A stretch of DNA of 64,000 nucleotides from Amorphochlora amoebiformis (lineage: Eukaryota > Cercozoa > Chlorarachniophyceae), in NCBI GenBank assembly GCA_054601695.1, contig BAAHQB010000084.1:62001-126000 (forward strand), written 5' to 3'. Shown in pieces: positions 1 to 64,000 of the stretch (the stretch's first letter is position 1; every line of letters starts with the position of its first letter). Under the pieces are notes generated by a model. It was not told the DNA's origin. It saw only the letters and a list, made by a program, of their open reading frames with translations, and ran no database searches. Both the position numbers and the translations under genes were made by a program.

Positions 1-24
1 TTATATATATATATATAATTTTAC

Positions 25-4452
<4,428 letters not shown>

Positions 4453-4714
4453 ATCCTCACAAAGCAAGTGGCTGCTTCGTGACCGGTGTGAAGATTTAGT
4501 GACCTGGGGTGTGACAAGGAGGGATACTTAGAATCTTAGATATCCGTATATCTAGTAACAATAAGTAAAAATATTCTATTTTTGATATGTGGCATGTTTA
4601 TAAACAATATATGCTGTGCACATACAATTGTGACGTTTTAGAGTGACATAGGTAGAACCCCTTTGTGATACTACCCTTGGTCACGCTACATTCCGTCGGA
4701 GGAAAGGGTTTGCG
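4453..4714. promoter_or_regulatory. Bidirectional promoter region, C2/phosphatase gene and UTP23
   Basis: The two predicted start codons (4452 minus, 4715 plus) face away from each other across 262 bp of non-repetitive DNA. No (AT)n tract interrupts it, unlike nearly every other spacer here. A shared promoter is inferred from geometry only. I see no diagnostic TATA box or named factor site. Confidence 0.5.
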
Positions 4715-16573
<11,859 letters not shown>

Positions 16574-17334
16574 TCGATTCGATATTTGAGCCAATTTTCC
16601 ACGAACTGGCTGGTCCAATGATCAAACATCGATTGCACATTAGGGATATTGGACATTCTAGATCTCAGCTACAGTACTCATCACCCGATTACTAGTAGAT
16701 CATAGACTCATACTATCTAGACTATATATCTAGTATATATATATATATATATATATAGATAATATATATATATACATATTGTATATATACTAGTCATATA
16801 CATAATTATCAGTATTTATATATATATATATACACACATAAAAAATACTATGATAAATATATATGTATCTATCATAGTACTAGTACTAGTGGTGTGGTGT
16901 AGTACAGCACCAGCAGCACAACACAACATATATATATATATCTAGATATATATATATATATCTAGATATATATATATATATATTAGATATATAAATACAC
17001 GGACACATACTAGACATATACTAATAAACTAGTATATGGTGCTCGCTGCATACAGAATATTACAGATATCTAGATATATCCTATATATAGTATAATCATG
17101 ATATATATATAGATATCTAGTATATACTAGATTAGACAGAGTATGTCACAGATAGTTACTCACCCGCACTAATATAATATCATACTAGATCATAGTACAT
17201 ATATCTAATATATATATATATATATAATATATATGACATATACTACAGTACAAGTATATTAAGATACATACTGTTGTGTGAGTCTGATGTGAGACAAATC
17301 GCAAATATATGTTAAGATTAAATTTACACGGTGC
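16574..17334. other. Convergent 3' spacer, CTAG-rich
   Basis: Lies between the stop codons of UTP23 (plus) and the gene at 17335-18205 (minus). Between about 16690 and 17240 it is unusually dense in CTAG and TAGTATATACTAG-like short palindromes mixed with TA runs. No coding potential is visible. Poly(A) sites for both genes are expected here but none is clear. Confidence 0.6.
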
Positions 17335-18205
17335 TCAGCTCAAACATCTGTCCAGAATAAGCTGGCTCAATGAAGTATAACGTTCATTGGCATTCCTGGA
17401 TCGATACACATTTTTGGGAAAACATTGTCTACAGATTATTGCTAACGCTCTCTTGGGTAAAAAGATGTTGAGCCCATCGTAAGTCAGGATTAACATACGT
17501 ACAAATTTGATATGTGCAAGTATTTGGTTTGAATGGTACATGAGAGACAAGCAGTGCATAGTATTTGCTTCACCTCCAATCGAAGCGCTTCTTTCACGGT
17601 CTTACAAAAAAAATGATGGTTATGTGATCTTGTGAATGTGTGTGATATATAGGTGGCCAGAATAATAGAAAAAATGGAAAGACAATATTGGAGAAGAAAT
17701 GAAAAATGACCGCCAAAAAACCCGCGCTTTTCCCCCGCCCCGCCATAACCCCCGAACGCTCCCAAGGCACCGTAGGCCAACTGATAAGTGCTCCACTGGC
17801 TAATTTGAACTCAAAGTGGTAGCAGAAGGACGATATAAAACTACCGTCCGGCATCACCGGTACTTGGAGAAAAGAATCCTTGAGTATGGGCTGTCCCCCA
17901 CAGGGCAATTTTCGAAGAATCGGTCACCAAAAGCCATAGGATGAGCGACAGCATCATCCTTATCCTTTCCGCAACGCGAGGTGTTGTTCTATTTATAAAA
18001 GCATCCAAGCGTGAGTTCCGACTCCCGCCGAAAGGCAAAATGTAGAATACTTGCGTACCTCAGGCGAAGCTCTAACTTTCTCAGGCTTAGCCTTCACCTA
18101 TGAGGGTACGATCGGGTCACTGTCTACCGAATTCTCGGAGGGTATAGGCAGGAGAGTTCTTGGTACCTCTGGTTGCGGGCTCGTTGCCGCCGTGTTGCTT
18201 GGCAT
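17335..18205 (-). CDS. Unidentified six-exon gene, 161 aa
   Basis: Exons, 5' to 3': 18167-18205 (ATG), 18059-18097, 17864-17988, 17722-17799, 17503-17590, 17335-17451 (TGA). They sum to 486 bp in compatible phases, and most introns are 65-131 bp with recognisable acceptors. The protein starts MPSNTAATSPQPE, has a charged segment CGKDKDDAVAHPMAFGDRFF, a Gly-rich stretch GALGAFGGYGGAGEKR, and a Cys/Arg-rich C-terminus. I do not recognise a family. The weakest border is the acceptor of exon 5 (17590 or 17606); the two choices change only the local junction. Unlike its neighbours this gene has almost no (AT)n in its introns. Confidence 0.55.
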
Positions 18206-18375
18206 GGTGCACCGCCTCGTCTCTATCGCGCTAAATTATTATGGACAAATATGTGGAAAATGTCGGCTAAGTTTGAACTTTGAATAGCTTTTAAATTATT
18301 CGGGTGAAATCGCCCAAGAACACTCGACCCTTGGGTTCTTTCGGGAAATGCGGGCTTGTGTGCTGATTTGAGGGC
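18206..18375. promoter_or_regulatory. Bidirectional promoter region of two unidentified genes
   Basis: 170 bp between the minus-strand start at 18205 and the plus-strand start at 18376, free of simple repeats. Head-to-head geometry matches that at 4453-4714. Inferred, no specific site seen. Confidence 0.4.
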
Positions 18376-19362
18376 ATGGCGGAACCGAATGGCGGCATCT
18401 GGAAGACGTTGTGGCTGCAGCTCTTTTCCTCCGTGGGAATTAGCAAAGAGGAGGATACCGGAAAGTTTGTTTTTTTCGTTTTCGGGAGGCATAGATATGA
18501 GGTCAATTGGCGAGAGTATTTTCCATAAGCTTAACTGAGGCCTATTGTGATCGGGGGGGTTGTAAGGATGAATCAGAAGATAGAGCGGTCCCTCGAGATT
18601 TTAAAGGTCGACTCAATCCTCCATCGCAGAAAAAGCCTCCCCAGAACAACATCTTACTTCATCATTTAAAACGCTTTTTCAAATTTCTGAACTAACTCTC
18701 AGGAAGTAAAGCAGCAGTGGCGCATAGATTCAGAGGCTGACAACGCATACCACCGGAAACTCGTAACACAACAGTATTGCACATCTCTCTTCATTCTAAT
18801 TTAAATATGATGCATCGATAATTCTCTGAGGTGTGTTGGAACATCAGACACAAATCCGAGAGAAGGCCGTTGAAATTCAGAATGATATGTTAATGCTGCA
18901 GGTTGTAAGCTTCATGATAACATAAATTTACTGCACATATGTTTCGCTGTGATCTTGAGTGTAATGTACGATATCCTCAGAAAGCGGAAGAAGACTTTCC
19001 CCGAACCGCACGGATCATCGCCGCCGTTCGCCCAATCAAACTCTTGTTCGTCGGTTGGGGCAGCGCGATCTTGGTATCGTAATTGATGCGTTTATTTCTC
19101 CTTATCAATTCACCGCAATAGGCCGAGTCCTAACCTGCGCTGCCGATTAAGATTTTTCCTTATGTTTTTTGCATATTATGCATCAGTTCCTCGCAGTAAT
19201 CTCGAAGTGGCAGCCACACCTCTTACATACCGTTGCCGCGGTCTTCGTACTGTGGCTTCTCAACTCCGGACTAGGCTGGTGTACATGTTAACGTTTCTAA
19301 TATTTGCATTTGTAGCGCTCTGGATCTCTGTCGTTCTTGCTTTGTGGAGGGAGCAAAGCTAA
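18376..19362 (+). CDS. Unidentified coiled-coil membrane protein, 169 aa
   Basis: Exons 18376-18501 (ATG), 18577-18606, 18703-18762, 18848-18901, 18981-19073, 19187-19286, 19316-19362 (TAA): 510 bp, phases compatible. Residues 1-42 read MAEPNGGIWKTLWLQLF and so on. Exons 2-4 form a charged helical stretch (KIERSLEILKEVKQQW, TQIREKAVEIQNDMLMLQ) likely to be a coiled coil. Exons 5-7 hold hydrophobic segments (IKLLFVGWGSAILFLAVIS, LHTVAAVFVLWLLN, LWISVVLAL) that should cross a membrane. The topology (coiled coil before paired membrane helices) recalls GET1/WRB-type proteins, but I see no diagnostic motif and do not assign it. An alternative donor in the last exon (after 19342) could splice to 19460-19519 in phase and join this gene to the next one. 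Confidence 0.5.
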
Positions 19363-19459
19363 GACATACATTTCTTCTCTTTACCTTTTCTCTCCTCTTT
19401 CTTAATCTCTCTTTAATCTCTTTCATCTCTTCATATGGAATAATAGTTGTCTTCCCCAG

Positions 19460-36138
<16,679 letters not shown>

Positions 36139-36143
36139 TTCAG

Positions 36144-36180
<37 letters not shown>

Positions 36181-36306
36181 ACATCACATATGGACTCAAA
36201 TTTGGCCACTATGTACAGGCAGCGATATTATTGGGCTCATTGATTTAAATTTGATTGAAATTATATTAATTAATATCATGATGACCAGATAGTATATATA
36301 AATGAC

Positions 36307-36367
<61 letters not shown>

Positions 36368-36477
36368 CGTGTATATATATTAATGTGTATATATATAATC
36401 TTACATATGAATAACTATTTAGTATAACTTGTCGGCTTTCTACTACAGCCAACAACACGCATACTGGATCCTGGAGC

Positions 36478-37543
36478 CTAGAAGTTGTATGGGGCTCCAC
36501 ACAGGACATCTTCTAACAGCCCCAGAATAGAGTCCTGCCGGGTGCCCATAGCTTCTCCATCTTGGGGACGTCCTGGTTTGCTTCCTTCATTTTCCGCTAA
36601 TGTACCCATTCGAGTGTTTTGGGCAGATATATGGTACTTGCGAGTCTTGTGGATCAGGATAATCTGCCAGCTGTATACAAATGTATGTCATCCCAAGCAA
36701 GTGATATGCCGCTACTGATATCCTGATTGACGTGCACAAATTGAGTAGATTTATTGTGTATTATTGTGAATCCCATCTGCACCCACCAATGTGAACACAC
36801 TGTAAAGGATGGAAACATTGCTAGCTGAAACAAAGTACGTACTAGTCGTAAATTACATAAATAGTATCAGTATGTTAATAGGTACGTACGTAGGTACGTA
36901 TTAGGTACGCACCATGTCCATGCGTATGTTGTCAATTGATACGTATGTGAGCTCATATCAGTATGTTAATAGGTACGTACGTAGGTACGTATTAGGTACG
37001 CATCATCTAGATCATGTCCATGCGTATGTTGTCAATTGATACGTATGTGAGCAAATATAGTTAATGTTGTACGCATGTGCGTATGTAAGTACGTGTTAGT
37101 TTGCCAGCGGTTTCAAAATAGTATGACCTGTTGATGAGTATATTTAACGTGAGCACAGTTTGCCACATGCATTCAGATTTAAAGCAAATTACCCTACACA
37201 CACTTGTGCATACAGATTAACACAAGTTCGGTGCGCAGCAGCTCAAGCTTTACCACTGAAATATATATTATCAAAACACAACAACAGAAGCTTGGTCCGG
37301 GAAGCCTTACCTCGCTGAACTGCTGCTGGAACTTCTTGACTTATGAAACTACCAAACAGAATAAAACTGGGAAAACGAACCCGAAGAAATAAATATTTGA
37401 ATATATTAGAGAATAGATAAGGAACCTTAGGGGAACAAGAACATTAGGCATGGACACATAGATAAGAAATATGAAATTCAAATCTAGACTATCGAGGATC
37501 CAGCGTATGATACCCCTCGTCGTGCTACTTCTAGATACGTCAA
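36478..37543 (-). other. Candidate minus-strand exons, gene not resolved
   Basis: Several AG/GT-bounded open segments: 37514-37543 (LTYLEVARRG), about 37312-37340 ending in donor GTAAGG, about 37217-37262, about 36786-36825, and 36478-36670, which is open for 63 codons to a TAG (WQIILIHKTRKYHISAQN at its start). I could not find one set of phases that joins them. Opposite strand frames here are also open. A minus-strand gene ending near 36478, convergent with the gene ending at 36138, is likely but its protein is uncertain. Confidence 0.3.
36855..37055. repeat. Tandem duplication, about 105-bp unit
   Basis: The segment AGTATGTTAATAGGTACGTACG...GTCAATTGATACGTATGTGAG occurs twice in direct succession (about 36867-36953 and 36958-37052). 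The second copy carries a small insertion. GTACGTAC palindromes are frequent in it. It falls in the unresolved minus-strand locus. Confidence 0.8.
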
Positions 37544-37559
37544 CTAGAAACAATAATGT

Positions 37560-37697
37560 ATACGGTTTATCTACTGGATACCACAATGCAGACCACAACA
37601 CATCATATATATATACATATATACATATATATATCTCGAGAACATAAGTAACAAACAATATGGCCAGTATTGATCATAATCATCTCGTCAGATACAA

Positions 37698-37743
<46 letters not shown>

Positions 37744-38124
37744 TTACACAATGATGTACAGTTGCATAGTCCACATATATATATGTAACAATCACATAAA
37801 TCCAGCACACAGATAAACATACATAGTAGCAGCTATAATGACACGCCAACAAGTACGTATGTAGATAAGTTACTAGACGCATGTAGATACGTATGCGATA
37901 CGTATTGATGCACTAAGCGTGTCGCACACAATACATATCATGCGACTAAGAGTAACTCCACACTTACAGCTTATTGAGTAACTGCGGAAGATGATAAATC
38001 ACTTATGATATGATCTTTAGTCATAAAATATGTTTACCTAGTACCATATTTGTTAATATACATACATATTACTTCTGAGTACTATCGAAATTATTCAATC
38101 ATATCGAAATATAAACTATGGTGC
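37560..38124. other. Spacer without recognised gene
   Basis: Short AT patches (37600-37635, 37705-37741) in otherwise unremarkable DNA between the unresolved exons and the SMP-30-like gene stop. A CAG-TTACTCAATAAGCT-GTAAGT motif on the minus strand near 37970 could be a 14-bp exon; not supported further. Confidence 0.4.
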
Positions 38125-46534
<8,410 letters not shown>

Positions 46535-46555
46535 CTGTAGACTGACCCTTCATAT

Positions 46556-46597
<42 letters not shown>

Positions 46598-46606
46598 GTC
46601 ATATTC

Positions 46607-46628
<22 letters not shown>

Positions 46629-46673
<45 letters not shown>

Positions 46674-47400
46674 GAGAGCGAAAGAGATACAAATATAGAG
46701 AGATAGAGAAAGAGAAACAAAGGGACAAAAGAAGAGATAGAGACATAGAGATATAGAGAAAGATAAGCAAAGAGAGAAATATATACAGACATAGAGAGAT
46801 AGAGGAAGAGAAACTAAGGGACAAAAAAAGAGATAGAGACATAGAGATATAGAGAAAGGTAAGCAAAGAGAGAAATATACATAGATATAGAGAGATAGAG
46901 AAAGAGAAACGAAAAGAGAGAAAGAAAGAGATAGAGATATAGGGATATAGAGAAAGATAAGCAAAGAGAGAAATATATACAGATATAGAGAGATAGAGAA
47001 AGAGAAACAAAAGAGAAAAAGAAAGAGATAGAGAGATAGAGAGATGGAGAAAGAGAGACAAAGAGAGAAAGAGATTGAGAGATAGAGAAAGAGAAACAAA
47101 GAGAGAAAGAAAGAGATAGAGACATAGAGAGATAGACAAAGAGAGACGAAGAGAGAAAGAGAAACAAAAGAGGGAAAGAAAGAGATAGAGACATACAGAC
47201 ATAGAGAAAGAGAAACAAAGAAAGAGATAGAGACATAGAGAAAGAGAAACAAAGAGAGAGAAAGAAAGAGATAGAGAGATAGAGAGATAGACAAAGAGAG
47301 ACAAAGAGAGACAAAGAGAAAAAGAGATAGAGACAAAAGAGAGAAAGAAAGAGATAGAGAGATAGAGAGATAGAAAAAGAGAAACAAAGAGAGCACGCTT
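46629..47400 (-). repeat. Purine minisatellite AGAGATAGAGAAAGAGAAAC
   Basis: About 770 bp of tandem units of roughly 40-110 bp built from GAGATAGAGA, AAGAGAAACAAAG and GACATAGAG. It has higher-order structure absent from the plain (GA)n tracts. The minus-strand Leu/Ser/Phe open frames are artefacts. Confidence 0.9.
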
Positions 47401-47425
47401 CGAGAGAAGAGAGAGAGTTTCGGAC

Positions 47426-47474
47426 CAAGTTCTTTCCCATCCTTCCGATGTCCAAAGTTGTAACTGCCAACCAC
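47426..47474 (-). other. Candidate exon, unassigned
   Basis: 49 bp bounded by TTTAG and GTCCGA, open in all three minus frames (e.g. VVGSYNFGHRKDGKEL). It could be the next upstream exon of the SMP-30 gene, but no reading clearly matches that family. Confidence 0.35.
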
Positions 47475-47489
47475 CTAAATAAGAGTATA

Positions 47490-48780
47490 TGAGTTTAGGG
47501 TTAGGGTTAGGAAGTTAGGGTTAGGGTAAGGATGTTAGGGTTAGGGTTAGGAAGTTAGGGTTAGGAAGTTAGGGTTAGGGTAAGGACGTTAGGGTTAGGG
47601 TTAGGAACTTAGGGTTAGGCTAAGGAGGTTCGGGTTAGGGTTAGGAAGTTAGGGTTAGGAGGTTAGGGTTAGGAGGTTAGGGTTAGGAGGTTAGGACGTT
47701 AGGGTTAGGAGGGTTAGGAGAGGTTAGGAGTAGGATAATGTTTTTTTTTGGTCAGGGTTAGGGTTAAGGTTAGGAGGTTAGGGTTAGGAATTAGGTTAAA
47801 AATGTTAGGATGGTTTATTGTTAGGGTTAGGGCTAGGGTTAGGAGGTTAGGGATAATTAGGGTTGGGAGGTTAGGGTTAGGAGGTTGGGTTTAGGAGGTT
47901 AGGGTAAGGAGTTAGGGTTGGTTAGGGTTAGGGTTAGGAGGTTAGCGTTAGGATTATGCTTATTGTCAGGGTTAGGGTTAGGAGGTTACAGTTAGTAGTG
48001 TTAGGATTATGGTTATTCTTATTGTTAGGGTTAGGGTTAGGAGGTTAGGGATAGAGTTAAGAGGTTAGGGTTAGGAGGTTAGGGTTAGGGTTAGGGTTAG
48101 AGTTCAAGACTAGCTTAGGCTTAGGAGGCTAGGGTTACGGTTTGGAGGTTAGGGTTAGGGCCAGCAGGTGGTTGGATAGGAAATTAGGGTTAGGGTTAGG
48201 GTTAGGAGGTTAGGGTTAGGGTTAAGGTTAGGAGGCTAGGGTTAGGCATTAGTGAGAATTAGTAAGTTAGGGTTAGGAGGTTAGCGTTAGGGTTGGGAGG
48301 TTAAGGTTAGGGTTAGGAGGTTAGGGTTAGGGTTAGGGTGTCAGGATTAGGTTTCGGAGGTCAGGGTTAGGTTTTGGGCTAGGAGGTTAGGGTGAGAAGA
48401 TTAGGGTTAGGCTTAGGGTTAGAACTTGAATTAGGGTTAGGGTTAGTGGTACTAGATTTCCGCTTCTGTCTACCCTACCATCGTTTGGACGTGTATCCAA
48501 ACCATACATCTAGGGTTAGGGTTAGGTTTAGGGTTAGGGTTAGGGTTAAGGTTAGGGTTAGGGTTGAGTTTAGGGGTTTTTGCCTTAGATTCCGGCCAGT
48601 CAGTCATCTTGTGCATGATCCCTGTGGACTTTCAGTTCGAGAAGGAAAAAGTTAGAATTAGGGATAGGATAATGTCTGTTAGGGTTAAGGTTAGGGTTAG
48701 GGTTAGAGTTAGGGTTAGCGTTGGAGTATGGAACCAGATGGAATCGGTGAAATCCGTCTTCTAGAGCAAGGATTAGGCCG
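47490..48780 (-). repeat. TTAGGG array with AGGAGG register
   Basis: About 1.3 kb in which TTAGGG alternates with AGGAGG/AGGAAG to give a 13-19-bp unit (GGTTAGGGTTAGGAGGTTAG). No exon seen within it. Confidence 0.9.
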
Positions 48781-48789
48781 CCTAGATTG

Positions 48790-49960
<1,171 letters not shown>

Positions 49961-49962
49961 AC

Positions 49963-63885
<13,923 letters not shown>

Positions 63886-63894
63886 CTAAGCCAA

Positions 63895-64000
63895 GTATCG
63901 TTAGGGTTACCGTTACCGTTAGGGTCACCGTTACAGTTACCGTTAGGGTTATCGTTAGGATTACCGTTAGCGTTACCGTTAGGGTTACAGGGTTGTTAAG
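63895..64000 (-). repeat. GTTACCGTTAGGG array at the window end
   Basis: Six-base variants TTAGGG/TTACCG/TTACAG, upstream of the first visible TPI exon in the sense direction. It continues past the window. Confidence 0.85.

Noticed and set aside
63895-64000. Chromosome end (telomere)
   Set aside because: Repeat is degenerate, interspersed with TTACCG, and a gene continues across it; interstitial rather than terminal.

Overview
This is a nuclear window from an intron-dense eukaryote. Introns have GT-AG ends, there are no operons or ribosome binding sites, and exons average only about 50-60 bp. Introns and spacers consist largely of (AT)n microsatellite, degenerate TTAGGG/CCCTAA (telomere-like) arrays and (GA)n tracts. 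The lineage cannot be settled from the sequence; a protist or alga is my guess. Most long open frames in the window are Tyr-Ile or Leu-Thr artefacts of the simple repeats. The real genes had to be assembled by eye from short exons with phase-compatible splice sites.

Layout: (1) 1-4452, minus: a C2-domain plus histidine-phosphatase fusion whose 3' end leaves the window. (2) 4715-16573, plus: a complete 13-exon UTP23 homologue (SSU processome), head-to-head with gene 1. Its intron 3 carries an apparently intact 2.84-kb PIF/Harbinger-like transposon (5202-8038) with two divergent genes. (3) 17335-18205, minus, and 18376-19362, plus: two small unidentified genes, head-to-head, the plus one with predicted membrane segments. 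(4) About 19460-36138, plus: an alpha-actinin-like gene covering the C-terminal EF-hand region. (5) 36478-37543, minus: poorly resolved candidate exons. (6) 38125-46534 and beyond, minus: an SMP-30/gluconolactonase (regucalcin-like) gene. (7) 49963-54241, minus: a phase-compatible exon chain I do not recognise. (8) 55224-63885 and beyond, minus: triosephosphate isomerase lacking its N-terminal exons.

The most unusual feature is structural. Many exons are accompanied by decayed partial copies of their own edge: 5' portions (with acceptor) repeated upstream, or 3' portions (with donor) repeated one to several times downstream. The copies alternate with (AT)n tracts. I see this in nearly every gene. 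It suggests introns here grow by duplication of exon-intron boundaries plus microsatellite expansion. Some introns consist almost wholly of CCCTAA-type repeat in the sense strand, with the splice sites themselves lying in the repeat.

Gene names for UTP23, TPI, SMP-30, alpha-actinin and the transposase rest on motif recognition by eye. Exon borders are predictions; no transcript or database search was available.
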